This document shows, piece by piece, positions 52,517-63,540 of a DNA stretch of 64,000 nucleotides. The notes beneath the pieces are model-generated. The model saw only the letters and a program-made list of their open reading frames with translations. It had not been told where the DNA came from and made no database searches. This DNA comes from Rhexocercosporidium sp. MPI-PUGE-AT-0058. Taxonomy: Eukaryota; Ascomycota; Leotiomycetes; Helotiales. The position numbers and the translations under genes were made by a program. Position 1 is the first letter of the stretch. Every line of letters starts with the position of its first letter. Location of the stretch: contig JAGTJL010000003.1 of assembly GCA_020746875.1 (NCBI GenBank), forward strand, positions 62,001-126,000. Reading direction: 5' to 3'.

Positions 52517-55210
52517 ATGCCGCTTCTCACCCCCACGGGCAAGCAATATTCTCTACACAAACTGGTCGCCATGTCTACGCTCATGTCTCCCACCCATACC
52601 GCCCACTTCCGACCTCTAATCCAGGCTGGAGGAGGAGATGCTGTATCCGAAGTCCCTGCCCATCATCTCTACCTCTCGCATGGAGTCCAGGAGCATCTAC
52701 TCCGTGTTTACGATGAATTGCGCGGGGTAGAACCAACCCTGTCGAAAGCCAAGTTAGCAACATGGCTGGCTACGGTACAGGAACAGTCTGTTGTGGATTT
52801 AGATGCCGAGGAGTACAAGTTCGAGCAATTTCTCGAGGCTGTGTATTATAATCGGGGATTCGAAGCTATCAAGGAAGTCAAGGAGAAGGACATGACCAAA
52901 CCTCTCAGCAATTACTATGTCAGCAGTAGCCACAACACCTACCTCTCGGGGAATCAACTCATGTCGAAAAGTACCACAGATGCCTACAAGAATGTAAGTT
53001 GAAGGAAGGCAGAGTTCTGAGCATCTGCTAATCAAATAGGTACTCCTCCGCGGATGTCGATGTATCGAGATTGACGTACACAATGGAGAAGCCCCAGACG
53101 ACAAATCGAGCGACAGTCTCTCACCGACGTCCTCCAAATCTCCACAATCGCCAAACAAAGCAGAACATAAACGACATATATCCGGGAGTACATTATCCAG
53201 TCGAGCTGCGGCTGCGTTTGAGAAAGCAGACGAGAAGTTTGACAAGGCAAAGAAGAAATTGGCGGAGAAGATGGGACGGGATTCTTCCAGTAACAAAGAT
53301 GAGCGTGGAAGGAACATTACCTCAAGCTCGTTGGAGGTTGGGAATACAATTGCCAGACCGAGCTCGGTACGATCTGCAATGAGTGGTGAACCTTTGGTCC
53401 TGCATGGTTGGACTCTCACGGCACCGATTGGATTCAGGGCTGTGTGCAAGTCCATTCGTGAATCTGCTTTCTTGACGAGCAAGCTTCCGCTTATTGTCAG
53501 CTTGGAAGTACATGCCGATTTGGATCAGCAGGAAGTCATGGTGGATATCATGAAGGAGGAGTGGAAAGGCCTACTCGTCGATGTGCCACACGAGGGATGC
53601 GATCCCGAGGAGCGACTTCCAAGACTTGACGAACTCATGGAGAAGATTCTCATCAAGGTCAAGAAAGCAGTTGCGGATAAACAGGATCCATCTCCACCAC
53701 CCACCACGCTGGCCCCCACACCCTCAAAGACAGATTCGGACTCGATATCAGGGTCTGAAGACGAGCGAGCAAGTGGCAAAAAGAAGGTTAAGATCTGTGA
53801 GAATCTCAGCAATTTAGGGATCTACACACACAGCGAACATTTTGTCAGTTTTGAAGTGACGTCGGCTACGAAGCCATCACACATCTATTCGATTGGAGAG
53901 AATAAGATTCAGGAGTTACACGAGACCAAGAAGACGGAGATGTTTACGCATAATCGCAATTTCTTTATGAGAGCATACCCGGCGGGATTTCGAATCGACT
54001 CTTCGAATGTGGATCCTTCTGAATTCTGGAGGAAGGGCGTGCAGATGGTTGCGCTTAATTGGCAGAAACTAGACGAGGGCATGATGCTTAACGAAGGGAT
54101 GTTTGCAGGCGAGCATGGATGGGTATTGAAACCTCCTGGATATCGCAGCGAAACGACCGAGACGATCGATTTCCAGACTCTAGATCTGAAGATCACTGTC
54201 TTAGCCGGCCAGCACATTCCCATTCCAGAGGATCAGGTTGAGAAGAACTTCCATCCATACGTGAGATGTGAGCTGCACGTTGAGAAGGAGCAGGAGGAGG
54301 GCGCTGAGCCATTAGCTTCCGAACATAGGAAACGGAAGACAGGGTATCAGAAGGGAGATCATCCCAATTTCGGAGAGGCTGGTTCTGTGTTGCAATTCCC
54401 AACAATCAAGAAAGTGGTAGAGGAATTGAGTTTCGTGAGGTAAGTTGAGGTCGAAATCCCGGTGGAGAATGCAAGCTAACACACCACAGATTTAAGATCG
54501 AAGACGCAAGATACGCAAAAGACGACTTGGCAGCATGGGCATGTATCCGACTCGATCGTCTGCAGCAAGGATATCGATTTGTGTATCTACTTGATGCGAA
54601 GGGACAAGCTACGCCAGGATTGCTCTTGATGAAGATCGAAAAGAAACTTTCGCCTTGTAGGCCGACTCGGAGTACGTTGCTTGTTGATGAGAAACCCGTC
54701 GTGAAGAAGAAGTCGTCAGTAGACATCAAGGAGACTCCAATTGTGAAGAAGAAGTCATCGGTGAATATCAAGGATGAGAAGCCAGTGGAGAAGAAGACAT
54801 CGAATGTTGATCCCAAGGATGGGACCACTAGTGTCAAAACGCTCACTTCCCTTGGTGTTAGTGACGATCATCCTGTCACTGTGAAGAATCCAGAGGTCGC
54901 CATTGAGAAAGAGACGCCAGTCGCCGAGGCCTTATCTTCGGTCGGTATCAAGGACAAACCATCTGTCACGGAGCAGAGTTTGGAGGTCGATGCAGAGAAG
55001 GAGAAGCACATCGCCGTAGCGATGGCTTCTGTCGATATTAAGGATGAGAAGCCTGTTGTGGAGAAGACGTTGGACAGGGATGTCAAAGATCAAGCAGCTG
55101 CCCAGACGACCCCGGGAGCCAACATCAGCAATGAAAAGCCCGTGGCCGAGAAGATATCCGGTCTTGATGTCGAAGAAGGTAGCAAATTGACTGCAACTCC
55201 AGCAGTCTGA
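52517..55210 (+). CDS. Phosphoinositide-specific phospholipase C
   Basis: Three exons: 52517-52993, 53040-54439, 54490-55210; introns of 46 and 50 bases (GTAAGT...CTAAT...ATAG; GTAAGT...CTAAC...ACAG) give 865 aa. First ATG 52517. After an EF-hand-like region, the X domain starts with SSHNTYLSG (first catalytic histidine, H139) and has CIEIDVHNG; a Lys/Ser-rich insert of about 75 residues precedes PLVLHGWTLT (second histidine). The Y domain includes FTHNRNFFMRAYPAGFRIDSSN and NEGMFAGEHGWVLKPPGY; a C2-like domain follows. A long tail (about 200 residues) of imperfect repeats ends the protein. It cleaves PIP2 to IP3 and diacylglycerol. No PH domain is seen. Confidence 0.9.
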
Positions 55211-56384
55211 TATGCTAGATTTTGTGGGCAGCTCGGCTTTGGGGAAGGGGAGGGCGGTGCAACAGTACTGGGAGGGAAGTATACCAGGACAGAATGGGAT
55301 AGATACCCGGCGTTCAGAGAGCTGTATATCACTTGGTGAAATTGAATTGGCTTTGAGTTCGGACATGGACATGATTCACGAGGCGGTTCTCAGCATTGGA
55401 TTACTGGATGGTGTTTTGGTGGGCCATGACGCTCCAGTCCCTTATTATGGTTGGGTTCCGAGGACTTATGGAGACGTAATGGAATAAGATTTTGCTAAGA
55501 GATACCCTTCAATACTGCTTTTAACCCTTGTCATAGACCAGTGAAGTCAAATGGGATGGACCTATATGTAGCTACGGATTTCTTATATTTCGCGAGTTGC
55601 GATATTGTGACATTGGGGAGGGTTCTCGGCTAATATGTTGACATTTAAATCCAACTCAATCGCCATGACCTTCTCTGTTAAACACCGCATTGGCAAGAAA
55701 CTTCCCTTTCAATTCCTTCTAAGAAATGGCTCAACACTTATCGGACATTCAAGGGTCTATTTGGAAAGCCCCTTCTCTCCTGCCCGTCCTTTTCCCCCCA
55801 ATCAAACCTGATGCTCGCAGACACCTCTACATCCTCGGATGCTTCAATCCACATTCCAGTTGTAATTGACGGTCAGCAGTTCTCCCAGGAGCAAAACTTT
55901 GACCTTTGACCATTGACCATTGGCATCAATAAACTATTTTCACAATTTCAAGCTCAATTATCTTAGCAATAGCTGCCTCTACTCGCAACCGAGCCCCGAT
56001 TCCGGGAGGAGGATTGGCTGATCAGATCCTCGTGATGATGTCCCCTAGCGCCAAAGGATTTTTAGTCGGTCCCAGATGAGCTCAAATGCCTCTGCTGCTG
56101 ACCAGCTTCCTTACCTTTTCAGCGCAATTTTTTTAGGCATTGTTCTTGCAACCCTCCCTACTAGAATCTCATTTCCGTAGTCAATTCGCAGTGCAAGATC
56201 CAGGCTAATCTTAAGTTGACCTCAGCCAATCAATTAGTCACCGCCTTGACCTAGCGGCACAGTTAATCTTTCTGCCACTGATTGTCAGCCTCGGCTGAGA
56301 TATTTCGAATTCACTTCTCGCGAGTCTCGAATTCAACATCAACACCAACCGTTTCTCAGCATCTCAACCACAACGACTGCAACC
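55211..56384. other. Spacer
   Basis: About 1.2 kb after PLC. A 91-codon frame (55212-55487, plus strand: MLDFVGSSALGKGRAVQQYW...) starts two bases after the PLC stop; it may be 3' leader sequence. The remainder is the PEX7 promoter. No other coding signal. Confidence 0.4.
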
Positions 56385-57561
56385 ATGACGACCCTGAGCT
56401 TCCGCACTCAAGGATACAATGGCTACGACCTGAAGTACTCGCCCTTCCATAGTGACAAGATCGCTGTCGCCGGAGCCAGCAATTACGGTCTCGTCGGCAA
56501 TGGTCGTGCTTATGTCTTGGGTATCTCCCCCCAGGGCAATATCTCTTGCATCAGCCAGTGAGTCGATCTGTCTTTCGCTACCCCTGAATACGCGAGTTCT
56601 AAGTGTTTGCCACAGGTTTGACACCAATGACGCTTGCTATGGCATTACTTGGTCGGAGGCTCACGAGAGCCACTTTGTTGTTGCATGTGGTGATGGCGTC
56701 GTTCGAATGTATGATGGCAATGCGCCAGGCAGTCTCCCGCTGGTAAACTATAATGAGCATAAACGCGAGGTCTACTCTGTTAGTTGGAACTTGGTGTCCA
56801 AGGACAATTTCGTCTCCAGCTCATGGGATGGTACAATCAAGCTGGTAAGACATACCCCGCTACCCCGCGATCTGATAAAAGAGAAGATGGCTAATTTGTT
56901 CCAGTGGTCTCCTTCCCGTGCTCAGTCGATACTCACTCTCCCAACTCATAGCTGCACTTACAGTTGTGCCTTCTCACCATTCTCCCCGTCCGTTATAACT
57001 TCTGTCTCGTCCGATTCACACCTCCGTGTCTTCGACATTCGCACTCCTGCCTCTGCCTCGAACCACTTGGTCTCCCTCATTCCAATCCATGGACCTGCTC
57101 CCACACTCCATTCACCTGGACCCCACGCTCCCAGATCTCCTCCATCCGAGTGTCTTACCCATGATTGGAACAAATACCGTGGTTCGGTTGTTGCCACCGC
57201 TGGTGTTGATCAGATGATCCGTACCTTCGACCTCCGCAACCCTGCTGCAGGCGCTATGGCTACTCTTGAAGGACACCGCTACGCTGTTCGCAAGCTTTCT
57301 TGGTCCCCTCACTTCTCCGATGTCCTGCTGTCTGGTTCCTACGACATGACTGCTAGACTCTGGACTGATGGTTCTGCGATCGGTGTCAACGAGATGGGAA
57401 GTCAGGGTCAGCCCCGTCAACTTGGCCAGTTCGATGCACACACCGAGTTTGTCACTGGAGTCGATTGGTGCTTGTTTGGTGCTGAGGGATGGGTTGCGAC
57501 TACCGCTTGGGATGAGCGGGTCTGTGTCTGGGACGCTCGTGGCTACATTGGCAAAGTCTAA
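56385..57561 (+). CDS. PEX7: Peroxin-7, PTS2 import receptor
   Basis: Three exons: 56385-56557, 56616-56844, 56905-57561; introns of 58 and 60 bases give 352 aa, the usual Pex7 length. WD40 repeats are visible throughout: KYSPFHSDKIAVAGASNYGLVGNG (typical Pex7 start), GITWSEAHESHFVVACGDGVVRMYD, SVSWNLVSKDNFVSSSWDGTIKLW, CAFSPFSPSVITSVSSDSHLRVFD, ATAGVDQMIRTFD, KLSWSPHFSDVLLSGSYDMTARLW and GVDWCLFGAEGWVATTAWDERVCVWD. Pex7 binds PTS2 cargo in the cytosol and delivers it to peroxisomes. Convergent with the xylanase gene 520 bases away. Confidence 0.95.
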
Positions 57562-58082
57562 GCTCCCACTTCACTTCTCTCACTTCTCATACGACAGTGG
57601 TTTGCGACACGTTAGAAATGGAAGTTCTTCTTCTCTTCTCTTTCGGACTGTCATTTCCAGCACGATTGAAGGTGTGGGTTTACGACGTTACGATGCTTCA
57701 TGATGGCTTTGTTTTCCAGGGTTTCCGTTTCTGGTTGCATGGATACAAACGACGATGATACCAGGCGTTGGGATAGTGGCTTGTACAACAGGGCATCTGC
57801 ATGAAAAGGGTTTCTTTTCCCGTGGGTGGATGTTCTCATGAGGGTTTGCTTAACATGCATGGATGGGCCTGCATATGGGATTTTTTTCTGGCGCTGCATA
57901 AAGGATGGATGGATGGTTGATTGATTGATTTGCTTGATCACAGAGAAGAAAACCACTACGGTGGCTTTTTTTCTGCAAATTTGTGATTAAGATCAATAGA
58001 TTACATAGAAATTAAGATCTCATTGATCAAACCTCTTCCCTTGCTTTTGTGTTGCCCTTTTGATGCAGGCTTAAAGGAAGAC
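57562..58082. other. Spacer between convergent genes
   Basis: About 520 bases of 3' flanks between PEX7 (+) and the xylanase (-). A GGAT/TTGA-type simple stretch lies at about 57903-57930. No coding signal seen. Confidence 0.5.
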
Positions 58083-59378
58083 TCAAGATCTCCAAGGCTG
58101 CCATTCACCCTTCCCTCCATGATGGTGATGGTCATCATCCTCATCGTCCTCGTCGTCGTCGTCATCATCATCACCGCCATCATTCTGCTTAATAGCCTTC
58201 TTGAGAACCTTTACAATAGCTTCGTATGCAGGATGCTTAGTAAAGTCCGGGAACCAAAGGGTAGCAGCTCCTTCGCCTTTGAAAACATCTGGGACCCAGG
58301 AGAACTATACATGAAAGATTAGCCGTCCAACTTGCTACATCGGGAACGAAGTGGGGGTTCCATACCGGGTCATAGAAATCCCAGACCGTAACACCGACAC
58401 AAGCATCAACTTTCAGGCACGCCTCAACGGTATTGGCATAATCAACCGCCTGCTGCGCAAGATTCGTCGCGTTCGTCGGGAGGCGGATCCTAACATCCAA
58501 CTCGGTCACCGCGATCTCAACATCCAAAGCAGCGAATTTCTTCATATTCTCAACCTGCTCCTTCAGACTCGGGGCACTACCCGCCTTGAAATGAGCCTGC
58601 AATCCCACGCCGTCGATGCGGATGCCATCGTCTTGAAGGAACTTGACGATGTTCTCGCGGGCGGCGTTGGTCTTGTTGGTGACTTTCTCGAGATTGTAAT
58701 CGTTGTAGTAGAGTTTGGCATGGGGGTCTGCCTTTGCTGCGGCGCGGAAGGCGATCTTGATGTATTCGGGTCCGATGTGGTGGAGGAAGGTGGAGTTGCG
58801 GTAGGTGCCGTCGTCATTGAGGGCTTCGTTTAGGACATCCCAGGCGTAGCATTGTCCTTTCCAGTGAGTGGCAACTTTGGTGATGTGGTTTACCATTGCG
58901 GCGGTTAGGGTGGCTTTGGTCCAGGTTTTGGACTCGACTGGGGTTTGGTTAGATATGTATTTGAAAAAGGGGGGGGGGGGGGGTAGAGATGTACCCCACG
59001 GTGCGAGCTGGCTGTGCCAAACAAGTGTGTGGCAGCGAAGATAACGTTTATCCTTCTTAGCTAGGTCGGTAACTACTTCGCCCATAGTGAAGTTGAACTT
59101 GTTTTCTTCAGGCTCGGTTGCAAACCACTATTGACATCGTCAGATGGCTCTTATTTGCACATCTCGGGTCGAAAACATACCTTCTGGCCATTGCTTCCAA
59201 CCAATTGACCCCACTCCTTTTTGTCCCTCAAGATCTTCACATATTGGGTGTTGTTCAATTCTCCTACATCGGTAGCAGTGCCGAAATACTTCAACCCAGC
59301 TTTGACAGCAAGTTCGTGCAACTGAGCAGATGCCAGTGGCACTACTGCCATGGCAGCTAACAGAGGTTGGAAACGCAT
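58083..59378 (-). CDS. Secreted endo-1,4-beta-xylanase, family GH10
   Basis: Four exons: 59181-59378, 58995-59127, 58366-58937, 58083-58304; introns of 53, 57 and 61 bases; 374 aa. ATG 59378 opens a signal peptide (MRFQPLLAAMAVVPLASA); a frame ATG at 59390 is an alternative. GH10 motifs: YFGTATDVGEL, GSNGQKWFATEPEENKFNF, CHTLVWHSQLAPW, WDVLNEALND (acid/base glutamate), YYNDYNLE, GIDGVGLQAHF-like, VTELDVRI (nucleophile glutamate), GVTVWDFYDPFSW, ATLWFPDFTKHPAY. The C-terminus carries an Asp/Glu run and HHHH before the end. No CBM. It depolymerises xylan outside the cell; CreA-like sites upstream suggest glucose repression (inference). Confidence 0.94.
58135..58192 (-). repeat. GAT/GAC/CAT trinucleotide run encoding the xylanase tail
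   Basis: Within the last xylanase exon a (GAN)n-type trinucleotide stretch encodes about 15 acidic residues followed by HHHH. Likely length-variable by slippage. Confidence 0.8.
58969..58983. repeat. G15 homopolymer in a xylanase intron
   Basis: Fifteen G on the plus strand, i.e. C15 in the xylanase transcript, within intron 58938-58994, upstream of its branch region. Confidence 0.9.
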
Positions 59379-59479
59379 CCTGAACAGCAAGCTTCAAACA
59401 ACAAGAGAAAGTAGAGAATTGACGACGTGAACGACAACGCAGAGAAAAGATTAGAGAAGCATTAGCAAAGCTCTGATAC

Positions 59480-59485
59480 TTATAG
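59480..59485 (-). promoter_or_regulatory. Possible TATA box of the xylanase gene
   Basis: TATAAG on the minus strand, about 100 bases before the xylanase ATG, a sensible position for a strongly regulated secreted enzyme. Confidence 0.4.
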
Positions 59486-59954
59486 CTGAGCTACCCAGGT
59501 ACATTGCCAAGTAGACCGGTTAAAGAAGACGTCGAGAGATTTGTTCATCCGCCAGGCCGACTGGAACATGGATATATCAGAAGTTCAATCTGGACCTGCA
59601 TCTCTCATCCCGCTTAGTACCAACAACTTGGAGCGGAACCTATACCATGTCACCTCATCAGCGAGTCGGTTCATCTCAACATCAACACCCGTCCGTACTT
59701 CAAAGACAACAAATCAGTCTGGACCCACCTTAGCTAACCTCAGCCCAGATCTTCCGGGTAAAAAAGCCAAACTGTCAGATTGCATTAGAGAAATGCAGAG
59801 TCGAAAATATCCCCGGACTCTCAAGGGCCATATTGTGGCTTCGTGTGTCCATTTTAGGTCTGGTAGGAGGGGTATTTTTATGTTTCCCTCAGTCTGCAAA
59901 GATGCCAAGCTAGACAAAGGGCAAGGCTGAATAACCGGCGTCCGATCTTCCCCT

Positions 59955-60096
59955 CCCCGCGCCGCTTCGCCTCCAGGGGCATCAATAACGTGGCGGTGTC
60001 ATTTCTGGAAGGAGAAAGAGGAGAAAAGTTCTTGCGGCCCCCGCTTCCATTGTGGCAGAAGGGGATGAGGAAGAGAATCCCTCTTGGCAGGCGGGG
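59955..60096. promoter_or_regulatory. Three CreA-like sites
   Basis: CCCCGC at 59955-59960 and 60039-60044 (both GCGGGG on the minus strand) and GCGGGG at 60091-60096 fit the carbon-catabolite repressor consensus SYGGRG. They lie about 580-720 bases before the xylanase ATG. Single sites are frequent by chance; the clustering is suggestive only. Confidence 0.35.
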
Positions 60097-60419
60097 TAAA
60101 TTGGGATAAATGCGTCTTGGTATGCTGTCAGGAAGAATTGTTTTGCCGAGGATGACGATTTGAGCAGCGCTCTGGATACATGGAGTTGGATCTGTATTTT
60201 TGCGGTCAGTGTTTGGGTGCTGGAGCTCGAGTACGAATTTGGCTGTGTTGTTGTTGGAAAGGTTGGGCTCGCTAAACTTCAGGGATTGGACTTACTAAAA
60301 TAACCTTCTTTCTTCGTGCTTGAACCAACAAAGTGTACAGACCCTCTAAGATTTAATGGGCGAATATCTGCGTGAGAAATTGAAGTCAAGATATCCATAT
60401 TTCCGAAAGTGCAACATAG

Positions 60420-60431
60420 TTTTTTTTTTTT
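60420..60431. repeat. T12 homopolymer
   Basis: Twelve T on the plus strand in the GH10-GH76 spacer. Confidence 0.85.
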
Positions 60432-60471
60432 GGCACGGGACGATACCTCGCAATCCTTCCAGTAGTCTGGT

Positions 60472-60501
60472 TGGCTCGTGTCTGGCTGGCTCGTGTCTGG
60501 C
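60472..60501. repeat. 15-base direct tandem repeat
   Basis: TGGCTCGTGTCTGGC occurs twice in exact tandem. Confidence 0.9.
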
Positions 60502-61791
60502 TGATGAACTACAAATCTCTCGGACACCGTGGCACCGCAGACAAATCCAGGGTCCATAAGTCAAAGGAACAAGGGCTCCGAATGCCTGGTAGATGCACTT
60601 AGCAAAGCACTGTTGGTTGTCCCCATTCATCCATCCCCTGCCCCAAGTGGATACTCGTTGGGGATCCAAGTTTCCTTCTTCAACTTTATCGAGCAGGGCT
60701 ATACATTGATGTCGATTGCAGACATATCCATCCGAACTCCAAGGAATCATGGCCGTTTGGATTTATTCGCTCGTGTTGCCCTCTGCATACTCCAGCACTC
60801 CATCTGAGTCAAGGAGGATGCCATGATCTCTGATGCAAAGACAGCTTGCAAGTCTCAGGCCATCCAAAACGCCCATTTCGACTCGAAATCGGATGTTCAA
60901 AGGTTATCTTCAAAAGTGGTGTGCTGCTCCACAAGATAAGATGTGACAATGAGGGCTAGCCAGAGGGCACTTGTCTCCCTTGACTGTGCAAATATTGTGG
61001 TATTCAACAAAATTCATGGGCGATCAAATAAAAAGCAAAGTGGTTCAAACCGCAACACAAAGAGACAAATGTATGCAATCCCTTCCAACCTAGGCCGGCT
61101 CCTTCCATCTTTCAACGGAGAGCCTATTCAGAGTTGAAATTCTCAAATCTTCCTTGTGGTACGGCTCAAGGCTTTGAAGGTCATAGCCATCGCCAATCTG
61201 GATTTCCAGACAGAGATTTCACAATAGAAAAGAGTTGTTCGTATCGCTTCGAATCGGGAGGCTCTGCTCGGGAATTCTAGTGGACGGGCCAGCATGAGAC
61301 AAAGATTAACACCAGCCGAGGCAGCCGTACTGTAAATCGAGACACACCAAATTTATATCACAAGGCCAAGGGTCCTCGATTTGAAGGGTGAGTGCTCAAA
61401 GCCTTCCCACACGCTCACTTCTCCAAACGATGTTGATATCCGACGCCGCCATAGCATGGCTTTGGTCTTGTGCCCCTTTTCCAAAAGAGTAGACCACCTG
61501 CCCCTCGACATCCAATGGAATCGCCTCGAGCCCGAACCGGGGAACCCCGCCTCTAGCCGTCAGCCTTGGCTGGAGTCAACCACCAGCACTTGGACTTGTT
61601 TCGACACCTCTGTGCATCCTCAATCGCTCTGCACGACAATGACCTCGTGGTCCATCTCTAACCCTCCTCGAATATTGAATGATAGATTGATGCGGATATA
61701 GATGTCTTCATTATTTCCTCCTTGATCGTTCCGTGGTTCTGCTTCTTGGATCCCACTCTTTTCTGCGCCACTCCTCTTCGAACCCCTCACG

Positions 61792-63540
61792 ATGTTTCTC
61801 CACACTAGACTACGAAGTCCATTGATCCTTCTATGGATCCTCGGTGGAATCTCCTTGGTATCTGGATCAACTGTCGGTTTTGCAAGTCAGCAACCACTTC
61901 TGCGACTTCAAGATGATCAACAACCAATTCGCAACGAACCAAAACACCCCAAAGCCCTCCCAGCTATCCTCGATGCGCTGGACGTATTGCAGGACCAATA
62001 CTTTGCGATCTGGCAGGGCATATGGCCAACCTCGATCGATTGGACATCTGCAGTCATTGGAACATACTTATCAGCCGCTCTCAGCACAATCTCGACATCC
62101 TTCCCCTCCCTCTCATCTCCGAAAGACGCAGAGAATATCCTCAACAAATACTTTTCTCAGCTTTCTGCCTCGTACTTCGGACAGGATGCTTTCGCCCTGC
62201 GACAAGAAGCGTACGATGACATGTTGTGGGTGGTTTTAGGCTGGTTGGAAAGTATCAAGTTCATCACGACACATTCGGATGCCCACTACGGCGAGCAGTC
62301 TGAGAAGGCTACAGGATGGTATGGTGAGCAATGGACTCCAGCATTCGCACATCGGGCACGCCTATTCTGGGATATTGCTTCGCAAGGCTGGGACACCTCT
62401 CTCTGCAAGGGAGGAATGATTTGGTCGCCTTATCTTACACCATACAAGAATGCCATCACCAATGAACTTTGGATCGCTGCCTCGATATCTATGTATTTGT
62501 ACTTCCCTGGCGACGACAACGCTTCTCCTTTCGGACTACCCTCGACTACGGATGGTAGAGCAAAGGCACACGATCCGAAATATCTGGCTGCAGCGATCGA
62601 AGCATACAAATGGCTGAATGATAGCAATATGACGGATACCAAGGGACTCTATGTCGATGGATATCATATCTCTGGATGGTCACGCGAGACCCCAAAGAAT
62701 GGCTCGAAGCCGAACACGAAATGCGACTCTAGAAATGAGATGGTGTATACATACAATCAGGGCGTTCTTCTGTCCGGCCAACGTGGTCTCTACGAAGCAA
62801 CCGGGGCACGATCGTATCTCGAAGAAGGGCACAAGCTCATGGAAGATGTGATAGCTGCAACTGGCTGGGACTTGAAACATCACAGTGTCGTTCCTGAAGA
62901 AGATACGACTGGCAGGACACTCGGAAAATGGCAAGGACTTGGCCGTTCAGGCATTCTCGAAGAAGTCTGTGATGCCGAAGCATATTGTTCTCAGAACGGC
63001 CAGACATTCAAGGGAATCTTCTTCCACCATCTGACGCTGTTTTGCGCCCAACTTCCAGATCACCTAGTCCTTCCTAGTGAGCTTTTCCTTACCAAGGATG
63101 CTGGAAGAGAGCCTCCTGGAAACCCTCTTGAAGTCAAGAAATGGCACCACACGGCTTGTTCCAGATACGGAAATTGGATCAAGCACAACGCCAATGCAGC
63201 ACTCACGACCCTTGACTCAGATGGGAAATTCGGGATGTGGTGGGGTGCACCTCTTCGTTCCGAATCTGAGCCTGATGCTGAAGTTGAGCTACCTGATAAT
63301 GCTGTCGATTATCGAAACAACGGAATTCCGCAACAGTGGAAGGATACGAAGAGGTCCAGACGAGAGATTCCAGAGCAGAACATGGACTTTGATACCAACG
63401 ATAGGAAGATCCGCATACGGGATTTGAATGATAGAGGTAGAGGGAGAACAGTCGAGACTCAGGGCGGAGGCATTATGGTCTTGCGGGCGTTATGGGAACT
63501 TGTAGAAACTAGATCAGAGCATGATTTGACGACCAACTGA
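61792..63540 (+). CDS. Secreted glycoside hydrolase family 76 (endo-1,6-alpha-mannanase type)
   Basis: Single exon, 582 aa. Signal peptide: LILLWILGGISLVSGS. The GH76 fold ((alpha/alpha)6) is marked by EAYDDMLWVVLGWLESIKF, carrying the catalytic Asp pair, GWYGEQWTPAFAHRARLFWD, CKGGMIWSPYLTPYKNAITNELWI, VYTYNQGVLLSGQRGLYEATG and FKGIFFHHLTLFC. Family members hydrolyse or transglycosylate alpha-1,6-mannan; fungal Dcw1/Dfg5 proteins attach GPI proteins to the wall. This one has no C-terminal hydrophobic GPI signal and ends in a charged tail (RIRDLNDRGRGRTVET), so it is more likely a freely secreted enzyme than a Dcw1-type protein. Confidence 0.92.
   Translation: MFLHTRLRSPLILLWILGGISLVSGSTVGFASQQPLLRLQDDQQPIRNEPKHPKALPAILDALDVLQDQYFAIWQGIWPTSIDWTSAVIGTYLSAALSTISTSFPSLSSPKDAENILNKYFSQLSASYFGQDAFALRQEAYDDMLWVVLGWLESIKFITTHSDAHYGEQSEKATGWYGEQWTPAFAHRARLFWDIASQGWDTSLCKGGMIWSPYLTPYKNAITNELWIAASISMYLYFPGDDNASPFGLPSTTDGRAKAHDPKYLAAAIEAYKWLNDSNMTDTKGLYVDGYHISGWSRETPKNGSKPNTKCDSRNEMVYTYNQGVLLSGQRGLYEATGARSYLEEGHKLMEDVIAATGWDLKHHSVVPEEDTTGRTLGKWQGLGRSGILEEVCDAEAYCSQNGQTFKGIFFHHLTLFCAQLPDHLVLPSELFLTKDAGREPPGNPLEVKKWHHTACSRYGNWIKHNANAALTTLDSDGKFGMWWGAPLRSESEPDAEVELPDNAVDYRNNGIPQQWKDTKRSRREIPEQNMDFDTNDRKIRIRDLNDRGRGRTVETQGGGIMVLRALWELVETRSEHDLTTN

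Larger units (their letters stand above)
59379..61791. other. Spacer between divergent GH10 and GH76 genes
   Basis: About 2.4 kb with both promoters. It has GC-box/CreA-like motifs at 59955-60096, a T12 run at 60420-60431 and a 15-base tandem repeat. Frames present (up to 134 codons) are not protein-like. Confidence 0.5.

Noticed and set aside
58083..63540. Polysaccharide-degradation or secondary-metabolite cluster at the right end
   Set aside because: Only two glycosidase genes 2.4 kb apart, no transporter, regulator or backbone synthase with them.
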